The position numbers were made by a program, and so were the translations under genes. Positions 36,844 through 49,108 of a stretch of 64,000 bases of DNA are shown piece after piece. The stretch spans positions 448,696 to 512,695 of the forward strand of contig JAYKAV010002970.1 in the NCBI GenBank assembly GCA_035582835.1. Reading direction: 5' to 3'. This stretch comes from Phoebastria nigripes. Lineage: Eukaryota; Chordata; Aves; Procellariiformes; Diomedeidae. The notes under the pieces were generated by a model that saw only the letters and a list, made by a program, of their open reading frames with translations, did not search any database and was not told the origin of the DNA. The stretch's first letter is position 1, and each line of letters opens with the position of its first letter.

Positions 36844-39800
36844 CTTTTCTCCCTCCAGAAAACAAACCTGCAGTGTAATGGGACCAAGCGGGCAAAGAAA
36901 TCATGGAATGTAATTTATTTCTAGGTGAGAGTCCAAAAGATGGGCAAACATAAGTCTATTAGCCGCACTGCAACAAATCATCTGCTCACTGCAGTACAGC
37001 AAGGGAGCTTTTCCGATACCTACTACTGCTTTATATATTTCTATAGGAATGCCAGGAAACACAAAGCAGTCAATTTCCAATAAAATTCTACTTTCCACCC
37101 TCTCCCCCTCCACTTCTTCTGCACGACTTCTTTTCTTAAAAGAAAAAGGTGCTAACAGCTGACAAACAGGCATTTCCTCTTATTTTTTTCAAAAGAGTGA
37201 ATTAATTTTGTGATAATGGGGCGAACAATAAAGATCCTTCCTACACACATGCTCTAGCATATCTGATCTTTTTATATCTAATGGATTGGTCCCAGTACTC
37301 TAACACATGGGGAGCAAAGGGCAGATCCCCCAGTATGCCACAGTTTCACATAATGATAACATAAGATGGGCAAGATATATTCATAGAAGTGTATTTTGAA
37401 TTATTGGTTAATAGATAGATTTTAAGAGTATAAGAAATGTAGATTTTCAAAAGCAAATGTAGTGCTTAATAAAGTGACAATTTACTGCCCTATGATGTCC
37501 TCTCTTTATTCACATAAAACCACAGCACTCAAAAATCAGATGAAATTAAGCTTACCATAAAGATAACAGTTCAACATTTGAGTGCAGCTATCCTAGATTA
37601 CTTGGCTGAGATTTCCAAAAGATATGTCAAATAGCAATAGCTGTAATGTTTCTTTTCATGAGTCAACAGCCATATATCACCAAGCTCATTTCACACAGAC
37701 CAAAGCAATTCACTGCTCTCTGAGGTCTGGTTTGAAACAGTCATCTAGAAAAGAAGGATCCTATAGCCCATTGTGGTACCGCTGAACCCACAGACATTCA
37801 GTCAAGAAATTTTGCATTGAATTGTTAGATCTAGCCTAGAACAGTTACTCACTGAGATAGAACAACAAAGTCATCCAACCTGGGGAATAAGCCTCAAAAC
37901 TGACAGCACGTTTTTATTAATTACTCTTACTCTGTTTTGATAGTCTTGACACCGTTTCATATTTTCTGGCTTGACTGAGTAGTGATTAAAAGGTCCCCAT
38001 GAAGATATTAAATGTGGTACATGCAGTAGGTTTAGTTTATCCAATGAAACATTACTGTTCTTCATTTTTTTATATAATCATATTTTTATTCAGATAAACA
38101 ACTTTCACCAATCTTCTGGTGTGGGCTCTGTAATTAGTTTAATATCTCATGCCTATTAAACTAGGGAAACATATAGAAGCCTCCCTCTTCAAGGGTGAAT
38201 AGGTGAGCATAAATAAGAACATTCTCCTCATTTATCCTCGTGTGAACCTCCCAAGAGATCAGAGTTCCCAATTCCTTAGTTTGCAGATCCAAACTCAGCA
38301 TTAATATCTGAAACACGGACATATTTGTATAAAATGCTTTGCAATGGCTTGCATGTTTATCTTTGAACATATGGTTAATACGTCTTTGGACCTTGAGTTC
38401 CAGAGCAGGATGATTTATTAATTTATTTATTTAGTAGCTCAATAAAACATTCAAAGGGCAAGTCTACGCTTATCACAGGTGGGCAGTTTGTAGAGATTGA
38501 CATGATCCTAAGGCTTTCAATTCTCAAATTTACTTTGTGCTAGCCACAGGTGTATAAGACCTGCAATTTGGGTAAACCCCAAGAGAACTAATTATGTGTT
38601 AAGAAGAATGCACATTTTACTGTGTAGCATAAAACACAGAAAAATTACCATGCATCACACTTTTGAGAGACAGAATAACTTTAGGCAGGTAATAGGTATA
38701 GCTGTGCATGGGTTTATTCTAAAGTGAACTCCCTTGAAGGCATATCAGAACTAATGCCATTTTTTTTTTTTTTTTAACATTTAAATATATCTTCTTCATA
38801 GTTTAGAGTTTTGTCTCTGAAAATGCTCTGAATCCAACTAACATATGAAGGTCTTTTACAAAATCTCAAGCTTCAACAGACAATTATTTTTGTTCCTTTT
38901 ACTAGCAATGTTAGGCAAAGGTTAATTTTACAAGAAGTCAACAGCTCTTTACTGCAAAGCTAGTGTCCAACGACACTAAGAGAGACTAACTGGCTATTTA
39001 TGTACCAAATTAGTACAAAATGTCATATTACAGTAACAAATGAGATGAAAACTTGAATTAACATTGCCCATACTCATGTGATCATCACTGCTATAAATAA
39101 GTATAATTTAAATGTATGACAATTATGGCTTCAGGAACCAGTATTGCACACCACTGAATTTGTTAGGCAGTCTTCTTCCATTGTCTTTTACTTGTATTTT
39201 GCATTGAAGTGTGTGTAAAGGTGTATTTTTTACTCGTATGGAAGATCTGAATTACAGATCTTAGAAAGATTTGGCTGCTTTCACCAGAAGTCTGTGAATG
39301 ATGTGGAGATGGCACGTAGAAGCACAGGTTGGAAGCAAAAATGTCTAACATGGTCCATGGTAGTGGAGCTACGTGAAGGAAAAAAAAANCACATCAATTT
39401 AAAAGCCTGTTTGTCAGAAAATGTTTTCGTGGAAACTGATTCAGAACAAGAGTGTTTTTTCCTTATCTTACCAGCTCTACACAAGAACACTTGACCGCAG
39501 CATGGTCAGGTAGTTCATCTTTGACGCTAAAAACACATCCTTGAGTCAGAGGTTAATGTGTTGTGAGAGCAGACACAAACCTCGATCTGCTATAAAATAG
39601 CAAAATGGTCTATGGTTTTGGAAATGCACATTAGGAAGGAGCAAGGAAGGAGAGATCTGAATCTAGTTCTTGGGTTGCAGAAACACTAAAAGGTTTTCAT
39701 GTCATTCAAACATGTTCTTGAAATTCATGCCAATGTATTCTGGTTTCCTGCCTGAAAGGCTACAGTGACTTTCTCATTCTAGCATATAAAAGTCCATGGC

Positions 39801-42800
39801 AACCACAAGTCCATCATCTGAGCCTAAGGCCTTCTGCAGAATACCATCCTCAGGGGGCCTAGACAGAAAATCTCTTTCTATCTCTTCCCTGTAAAAGCAA
39901 GGTTTAGCTGACAATTTATTTTCTTTGTCTGTATATTTTTAGTGAAGACGTGCTCTAGGTTCATTTATTAACTGATCTAGCTCAGACATTCTTGCTAGGA
40001 AGTTTTGGGTATACTGAGGAACACTGAATACTAATATGTAGCCTATATAAATAGGTTTACTTGTGGCTGCCATTGAATGGAAATTGGTCATTCTGATGCT
40101 TTTCCTAAAATCAGGAGCTGAAGCCATGAAAGTTCACTTTGGAAGGTATTCTGATTAAGATTATTGACATTAAGACCAACAGTATCTGGCTGTACAGAAG
40201 AGCTGATGATGTTGTAGTTGGTGATGGCTGGGACTGACTTCAAATACAAGGTCTTTAATACACAGATAACTCTACCACCTAAAAACATTCATTCAGAAAC
40301 CTGGGGAAATTAAATACTTCCTTTCACGTGCCTTTACCAGTCTATCCTTCTCCTGAACATACTGAGTTCATGTGCAAAACAGAAAACTTTCCTAGGAGTA
40401 AAAGAAAGCAGGTCATGCATTCAAGTAATATGACAATAATCTCCCTGGACACTTTCTTGGGCCATAGCTCTTTATCTCATTTTCCATATCTGTCAGGATG
40501 GGTGTATAAAGAACAAATGTAGCTGTGGCTCATCACAGCCCTGCTCTCTTTTCTGGAACAACCCGCTCACAATTTGTCATCAGTCTATGACTCTGTGAAG
40601 TCCTAGTGTTTGGAAATGGAGTAACTGAAGAGGTCCCAGACCTTTGCAGGAAGGTCCTGCTCAGTCTATAGAAACATGGACCATCATCTTTGTGCTACTC
40701 CATCTGGAAGGCATGCCTCTGTTTCTACCACCAGTCCTAGTAGGCTATTGCCTCTTGACAAATGGTAGCTTCAGATGTTCAAGGTTCGAACTCAGCTACA
40801 ACTGTAGCTAGGGCTACAATAGCCTTGGGGGCACTTATTCCAACAGTTTCCTGGAGTTCAATTTACTCTGCATTAAAGAAGCAAAATGTAAGATCCTTTA
40901 ACTGAATCCCAGGTATGAAAACTGCCCCTGCAAGGTAGGAAACCACTTCCTCTCTTCTTCTGCCACAAAGTCAGCCATGCAGCCATTCAAGAGTTTTCAT
41001 CACTGACAAATTTTCAAGACCCTGCATGAGTTCACTGCCTTTTTTTCTGAGAGCAGGGATAACAACATTTTATTACTTTCTTCTTTTAAATATATAGATG
41101 TACTTATTAAACAACTGCCCTCACCTGGGTTTATAAATATGTCTAATGAGGCTGATCTTTGGCATGCCCAGTCCCTAGTTCATCAGTAGATACTGGGAAT
41201 ACCCTCCCCTGTGATTCTGCAATTTCTACTCTCACGCTATTCCACTTACACAATACATATTCGAATCAGATCCTTGCTGTGTCAGTGCAATAAGCAAATG
41301 CCTTCAGAGAAAACCTAAAGCATCATCTGAATCTTTTGAGGATTAGAAAGACTAGTAAAATGACATTTTATTCATGTTTAACCCCCATAAGTGATTTTGA
41401 CCTTTCATGGTGGATTTGCTTAAGGAGCCTGAGTCATATCTCGAGCTGTACATTGTTCTGCAGTTTCACAGTGTGAGGGTTGATGCAAACATTTTCTTCA
41501 CCTTCAGTGCACACAGATTTTCATCTACAGTTTTTTACTCTTGAGTCCCAGGTTAAAACAAAAACAAATGTTTAAAACAAAAATACATAGATCTGAGTTA
41601 CCCAGGATTCCTGATACCAAGATGCTGATTTTGATGAAAAAGCAAACAGCTAAAAGGAACCCATAGCTGAGTTGCTGAATATGTAGGTTAATCTCATGGT
41701 TTGGTCAGCATGATACTGTTCAAAATACAGAAACTGGTATATTATAGATATCATGACAAAACAGAAAAGTCCAATTTATCAAAGGTAAAGCTGAGGTCAC
41801 AATTCCTATCAAATAATTCTATTAGAAGATTTTTACTTCTGTTTTCTGTTTATGAGTTAATTAAGAGCTATATCTAATTTTGTCCATATATCTTTAGGTA
41901 GCGATGTGACATACAGTTTCTAAGAATAATTACTTGTGAGCCATTTGTTGAGTACTTCAAATTCAAAACAGGAATTGAATTAAAGTTATGTTGACACTGC
42001 TGTTTTTGCCTGATTGGAAATGTGAATTATGTTAGTGAACTCACTTTACATGACTATTCTCTTCTATTAGCTAAGTATTATCTATTTCCACAAAAAATCC
42101 TGCCAGAAAATGTCATACATACAGATAGTGAAGACATGTTACAAAGGGAAAACACAGACACTGCTGAAGCCAATCTGCTTCTTAAAGCAGGTATGCGTTA
42201 TTGTCTCAAAGTTTTGTTTTATTTTTTCAGCTACAGTTTCAACCATACTTCACACAATTCTAGTCAGAGATGCAGGATTCCAAAAGCATCTGAAAATAAG
42301 AAGAGAAAAAGGGGCAACCAACAGCAGAAACATTTTTTCTAACACCTTGCATACCAACATTTCATTCCAGCATTGTAAAATTATGATTCACATCTTGTGG
42401 CTAATTTGATATTTTTAAATGTTTCTTCAGATTTCAGTTAATTGATTCAGTTAATTAATTGAATTAATAACAGTCTTCCCATCTCAAGGAAGCAGGTGCT
42501 CAGCGAACAGACTCTTCTGAATGAAAACTGATATTAATTCCCTCTCTGCATTCTTTCTGGGATCAAAAGATGGACTTCAGCCACTCTGTTCATTTCTAGA
42601 CTTCTAAATTTGGGAGGAGATCACACTTTTTACTGTAATATGAAGTTGATGACATTCATACTGTAATCCATTAGAGGCTGAGCTAAACCATCAAATTCAT
42701 TTTGATTGTAATCCCAAGCACTTCAAATCCAGTTCTCCATAAGGGAATTTTAAATATATTAAGTCGGTCAAGATCTGCAGCTCTTCATGTGTTGTTAAGA

Positions 42801-43856
42801 GATCTCAAAAAAAAAAAAAAAATAGAGAACAAATGATATTTTTACCAGGTAAGAATTAATTTGAATAGCTGGTTGAAATGCATTACAGCTGTTTTGTAAG
42901 TTTTTGCAGTTCTTCACCTTACGCAACATAAAATAAACATTCAGCTTCTTATTTATTGTTTGCCCCTATTGATTTTTTTTTTTTTTTTTCTGCAAATACA
43001 TGGGCTCTTGGTTAACATTTTACATTAGTATCCCTAATTACACTGTTCTGATCAGCATGTAATTATTCTGTGTATAAATGCAAATATGGTTTTCTGACAT
43101 TTAACTTTGTGCACTAGTGAAGTTAAAGCAGCTATTTATTTACAATAGCATGTCACACATTATGCCAGGAAATCTAAATCACACTCAAGTTCAAATGTTA
43201 ACAATGGATTAGAAATATTCATTAAATGTACAGGAATTGAGGGTAATTCAAGGTGGTACTCTTTCAACAGGAAATGCAGGAAATATTGCTTAATGATTGT
43301 GAGAGAATCATTTAGACATAATTTAAATGTCCAAACTTAAGATCTCCCAAGGCATAAGAACCTGAATGGTTAATAGGGCGATTATTATTAAGAGCTTGCT
43401 ATTGTGAATGCTGGAGGTTCATTTAGAACATGTGAAGTTCATTAAAATTCAGAACTACATATACATCTTAAAATATTTTTTTGTCGCTATATCATATTTA
43501 AGAGTATTTTTATCCTACTCCCAAATGTCTACCAGTACTAGATTTATGATCTGGAAGTTCCAGGTTTCTCAAAGCCATCTACAGAAAAAACAAAGAGTTT
43601 AAGCATAAATCACCTGTAAGTCAGCAGCATATTTGTGTTCATGTTTTCCTTGTTTCTTTGGATTTCAACTGGACTGAATTTTTAAGGACATTTTAAGAGT
43701 TTTTAAAGATTTTTTTTTCATTTTCCACACCTTTTATGTCAGTCTAATTTGGTTAAGTCTAGCTACCCCCTTTCCATTCACCAACTCATAATTCTGCTGA
43801 AATCAAGGGTCATAATCCTGACAGCCTAATTTCTCTCCACTCCATTCTTACTGGGA

Positions 43857-43907
43857 AAACAAACAAACAAACAAAAACCAAACAAAAACCAGTGCAAACA
43901 AAAACCC
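43857..43907. repeat. (AAAC)n tract
   Basis: AAAC and ACAAAAACC units over about 50 bp, partly degenerate. Confidence 0.75.
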
Positions 43908-45366
43908 TCCTGATGATTTCATATGTATGAAAACTGAAAGCACTTTTCTAGCCTGTCTGGAGTGTATGTTCAAGATGAAGCAGAGAGGTGCAAAGAGGGC
44001 GAGTCACTGCATTGTGTGGGATCTTGTATGTTAATTTTCTGCCTTCATATACCTGGAATTTGACTGAGAAGTTAGCTCCAGTGACACCAGCTACTCTAAA
44101 AAGAAGAAAAGTACATCTAATTCCTCCTTTCCGCTCTCATCTTTACAATGAGAAGAAGAAGAGAGCATGTATTAGAATTTAGTTCAAAAGTAGTAGCTAC
44201 ATCCCTCATATCCCTGAGTTCAACAAAGGCTCTGAGAACTCTTAGTTCAATAGAAATTTGAACAAATAAAGTAGTTCACTCACATTTCAAACTGGACAAC
44301 AGTCTTTAATGTATAACTCCCTAAGGAGGTTCCCCTTTTGCAGTCTCCCAGCCTCCATGGCACCATGAAAAGTTTTGGTGCCTTAAGAAACATCATTATT
44401 TCTTTTATACGGTTCTTTCGAGCTAACAGTGTCTGTTGGTTTTTCACAAAGTATTGAGCTGAGCAGTAGGGAGAAACAGCAGCAATTGTGTCTATACTAA
44501 CGAATTAAAAGAATCCACAGAACTTTCCCCTGCTCTGGAATTCAATCACCTCTTCCACTGAAATTGAGAACATAGTCCCTTGAACAGTGTAGCCTGGGAC
44601 ATTTATGCTAGGTCCATATTTGGAAGTTAGCAGAGACCTGGGGTTATTCTCAGTAAGCAGTTTGGCCATAGTCACCCAGTTTTGGAAAGTAAGAGCTTAG
44701 CAGTTCAGACTCGAGCATTTGCAAGGCAGTTATGCTTGTTTCCATAGAACAGTTGAACACAGCTTTAATTTACTAGTGAAGATACAGCTCCTCTTGGGCT
44801 GTGACGCTCTGGGTTAGATGAAACTCTCTGAAAAGAGAGGGTGCACCTTCCCAAGGAGCAATGATGTGGCACACTTAGTTTGGGAAAGATTATGGAGTAC
44901 ATGGAGAACCCAAATTAGACTGTGACAGCCAAACATGGCCCTTCAAGTATGAGTACGGTTCCCAAGAAGAGCAGAGGAAAAGCATTGGCAAAGTCTTGGA
45001 AATGGCAGAATGGGGTTTCTTGGGATGTTGTCTTTAAGGAAAAGGTGGAAGATCAGGCTTATATCTGTCTTCACCTTGGGGGTTCCACCTCTTATGAATG
45101 AGTAGTAATTATTTCTATAGACATAATTTATTTGTTTGTTTCTTTTCAATCTCTCAGAATGTAAGGCAGTCTAGTAATATTAATTACAGCATTAGGTGAC
45201 TCTCTCTCATTCTCATAACTATCATTTCAGTGATATAACTTAAATTAAGAACTTTATTACCTTAATATTTCTCATTTAGCACAGACTGCTACACAAACGC
45301 GCAAGCTAGGGAAGGCAGAAACAAATCACGCCAAAGAATTCTTCTNAGATCTTTTCCCAAGAGTGA

Positions 45367-45390
45367 TTTTTTTTTTTNNNNAAAAAAAAA
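45367..45390. other. poly-T / NNNN / poly-A join (assembly artefact likely)
   Basis: Eleven T, four Ns at 45378-45381, then nine A. An inverted homopolymer pair around a token gap is typical of an uncertain scaffold join. The flanks do not otherwise form an inverted repeat. Confidence 0.85.
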
Positions 45391-46007
45391 CCTGAGCAAA
45401 TTAGTTGAAATTGCTGAATATCTACATGAGACTTTCCCAGCTTCAATATTTAACAGGAAAAGAAAAACATTCCTTTTATAACCCTGCACAGAAAAGTATC
45501 AAGAGATACCAATTATGCAACTATTTTTGCAAGGCAAGAATCTGATACTTTTTGTCATGATGAGGTGTCATTTTAGGGCCAGATTTTTCAATTGCAATAT
45601 GTATTTTCAAGGTACTTGGAATCCATCTGCCCTGCCTATAGTGTTAAACAGCAGCATGAGGAACATTAGAAGGGCAATCCAAAAATCCACCTTCTGAGCT
45701 AGCCGCTGACCAAAAGGAAATATTGGAGTCCAGGACAAGGGTAGGTTCTGAGATCCCACTTCTTTCTGGAAATGACTTTCAGGATCTAAGACCCAGAAGA
45801 CTCTTCAGAAGTCACCACACAGTGACCAGAGCAAAAGAATAACCTGGTGGCCTACTAAGAGTGCCTGTTTAGGAAATGGCATTCTCTTTGTCTTCTATAT
45901 CCTGCCTCAGGGATTGTTTTATTACTTTCATGTTTAAAAATAAATTTATAAAATGCCTTAACATTCTTGGTAGCTGAGGGCAAAACCCAGGAGTTTAAGG
46001 CTGTGTT

Positions 46008-46033
46008 TTAAGGCTTTAAGGCTTTAAGGCTTT
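46008..46033. repeat. 8-bp tandem repeat (TTTAAGGC)n
   Basis: Slightly more than three exact copies of TTTAAGGC, with a further imperfect relative just upstream (GTTTAAGGC at 45993-46001). Confidence 0.85.
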
Positions 46034-46701
46034 GCTTTCTCATGATTCTTGTCATTTTTTTACTTTTCCTACCTAGTGCAATGAATCTTTTAAAATGTCT
46101 TTGCATTTTGCAGAGTGGCATTATTTTATCACTTTTACCTATTCCTTTTTCCAGCACTTTCTGTTGCATACTATCCTATGTTTGATACTGAGGAAACTTC
46201 CCAGGTGGTTGGAGTACACAGTTTTACAGCCATTCTGGCTGAAGAAAACATTAATCCATTACATGAGAGATGGGAGCAACCACTACAATTATGTTTTCCT
46301 TGTTTTTAAAGAAATGGCCTCTGCTAAATTTCTGTGGGAAGTCCATATCTGTTTCTGCATGGTAGATATGTCTGGGAGTTCTTTCCAGATTTGATCCCTC
46401 AATCAAAAGATCACACAGGGTGGAGTTAATTTGACTAAATACAGGCTCCTTATGCTACCTGAGATGCACACTGCCCGCATATATGCCAAAGAGTTCTAGT
46501 GAGCCACATCTGTCTCTAGCACATAGGATTCATTTGGTCAAAGGAAGAAGTCTACATCTGAATTGACCTTCAAAAGCTCCCTTACATAGCCTCTTGGAAG
46601 AAATGGACACTTCTGAAGCCTAATTCATTACATTCTAAGATAGAAATCTAGATCAGCTTAATAGATCAGTTTAAACACATCCTGAAAGTCATTTTGGTTT
46701 G

Positions 46702-46720
46702 TTTTTTTTTTTTTTTTTTT
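46702..46720. repeat. poly-T tract
   Basis: Nineteen T followed by CTCCCCCAA. Confidence 0.9.
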
Positions 46721-48992
46721 CTCCCCCAATTTATGTTTAAGAAGCCGTATATCACAGGCTTCCTTGTGCATCTCTACAGTGTACATGCTTACATCTGTAA
46801 ATGGGACAAACTCCAGCCCTGGCTTCTGGAGCAGGTTCTGGTTCTTCAGCAGGAGGACGCCAAGTGCCCAGGCTTGGGTGTGTGCAGAAGAGCTCTAGCA
46901 ATTTACAGAGTCAAGCCTAGAGGAACCTGCACAATTCAGGCAGCAACAGACCCAGATAGTTTCTGACAGTTTATGATTTCTGAGTTAGGGGACCTCAGGT
47001 TACCTAACTCTTGTTTTAGATACATAAGTCTTTCACTGTACATACCCTGTATATGCTCCCACGAAACCTGATCACAGAATCCATAAAGCTGGTCTTTAAG
47101 TGCTAGACAAGGTACAACTGATTTCATCTACCCCAAAACAACATATTTTTGTGGAGGCTCTCTCGCATCTTTGATTAAAGGTGTACTGCTGTTCATTTGC
47201 AAGATGATCTGAATTACCCTCCTCTCCAAACAGCACTGAAGAAAGGAGGCTTTAGGAGTTACCAAGTCAGTACTCACTTTTAAATGTATTATTTGCAGAT
47301 CATGGAACCAGCAGATGTTGACAACCCTGTCAGAGACATTACAGGAAATCATGCAAAATTATAAAAGTTCTAAATGGTTTTACTGAAAGGAATAAATATA
47401 TAATTAGAGCGTTATTAAAATTCAGATGTTCCATTTTTTTATTTCACAGCTATTATGACCTAACTGTTTCTGGTTTACTTAGAGATACTTGAGTTCACAG
47501 ACCATTGACCGAATGGCCTGCAACAGCCACTCAGAAATCATTATGCTCTTTTATGTTAAACTGGTTTCCACACAAAGGCATTAAGACACATTTGGAAGTG
47601 GAATGGGGCCAGATAGGGCCAGCAAAGATGGCTGAGATGTATGGCAGAATTTACATGTAATAAAAACATGCAAAAGGTTGAACTATTTAGTCAGGAAAAG
47701 AGAAATATTGGAAGGGAACTGAATCAGGTTATCGATACAGTATAAAACATACAACAAAAAAAGGAAGAAAAAAAATAGTTACTGTTGTCTGGCCTGTCCC
47801 ACAGTATGTTAAAAAAACGCATCATAAAATGAAGTAAAAAGAAGATAAATATCCAGTGTTTTATAAAAGATGCTTCTACACCAAATAGTCTCAGCAAATA
47901 GAGTTAGTACCTCAGAAAATCATGAGAGAATATATTTCAACTAGGTCTTAAAAAAAAAAAAAAGATAGATAATTTTATATCCACTAATAACATTTGTAAC
48001 TATGGTAGCTAAGATAACGATAAGGCTAATCAGATCTCTTGTTGTAGGGTATACTCTGATACCATGCTGCAGTCAGGAAGGAATTATTTGTATCTTGTGT
48101 AAACTATAATTTAATGAAGCTGGTTACACGTCCTATAGAGGAAGTTTCTGCTAAAACAATAGGTGAAGGCAGTACTAGAATCCCTCCCCTGCACAGTGAC
48201 TGTGATCTAGAATAACCAGTCTTAGCAGTGACATCTAAATTTAGTTATGGGTGAGACTGTTAAACACATTAGTGAGAATTACAGAGTAGATAATTTTTCC
48301 TTGAAAAATGCAGTTTTACTTATAAAATTGTTAAAAGAGAAATTGTTTTAATTTTAGTTTGCTTGACTTTTATGTCTTGAATTTAGGCTTTTGCATAAAA
48401 TTTGTAGAAAAACAGTAAAATGCAAAGTAGCTATGAAGAAACTGCATAAACCAGGAAAGATTTCAGGCCTATGCACATTTTTTACCTTACACTCATTGTA
48501 AAACCATGGTTTCCTGGGATTTCTTATAAATATGGTGATGGCAATAGCAGCATAAAAAATGTCATGTTGAAAACATGCAAAAATCTAGAAACTGAACTGA
48601 TGTTGAAAGGTAAGATTTCTACACAATTTTTCTTTGATTAAATTATGTTGTAAGCCAGATTCCAGAAATCCAGTTAATTTATCCTTTTAATTGAGGTACT
48701 CTTTCAAGCTGTCAAACTTATAACCATTCTTGTTAATTAGTTTTGCTTTTCTCTCACTGCTGAGAAATAAGTTATTTTTACCACCTTCAGAGTAGAAGAG
48801 AAAAACAGTGATACCTATTTTTTGCAATTTTGTAAAATTCAGTATCATGGGCTGTACAAATATAATCATTCAGAAAATGCTTAGTACCTTTCTCTGGTGC
48901 CTATAAGACTGGCCTTGACATGCTATTGGTCTGCAGAATAACAAAAGCTAGCACTTTGTCAAAGCTTTCAACAAAAATGTGAAAGCGTCCCT

Positions 48993-49108
48993 CTTTTTTC
49001 AAATGGAGAAACTGAAGCACAGGGTGGTGAAATGACTTGCCAAGGTAACGGGACACACCGACAGCAGAAACGTGCCTAGAGGTCAGACCTCCCGAGTCCT
49101 GCTCCTCT
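48993..49108 (+). mobile_element. MIR-type SINE relic
   Basis: On the plus strand the order ATGGAGAAACTGAAGCACAG, then GAAATGACTTGCCAAGGT, then ACAGCAG, then AGACCTCCCGAGTCCTGCTC follows the 3' half of a mammalian-wide interspersed repeat (gaggaaactgaggca, gacttgcccaaggtca, then the tail). MIR-like CORE-SINEs were active before the split of birds and mammals, and their relics persist in bird genomes. No internal RNA polymerase III promoter remains, and it is heavily diverged. Identification is from memory of the consensus. Confidence 0.75.

Larger units (their letters stand above)
36844..48992. other. unique AT-rich non-coding DNA, no transposon seen
   Basis: No gene or transposon recognised. 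Simple sequence: poly-T at 38761-38775, poly-A at 42809-42823, poly-T at 42973-42989, AAAC units at 43857-43907, an 8-bp tandem at 46008-46033 and poly-T at 46702-46720. A TAAT-rich, near-palindromic block lies at 42432-42470. The four-N join at 45378-45381 is described separately. Open frames are all near or below 100 codons and without motifs. Confidence 0.5.

Noticed and set aside
40778..40798. tRNA-like GGTTCGAACTC (T-loop or B-box-like)
   Set aside because: The bases on either side do not form the T-stem and no A box or acceptor stem is found upstream.
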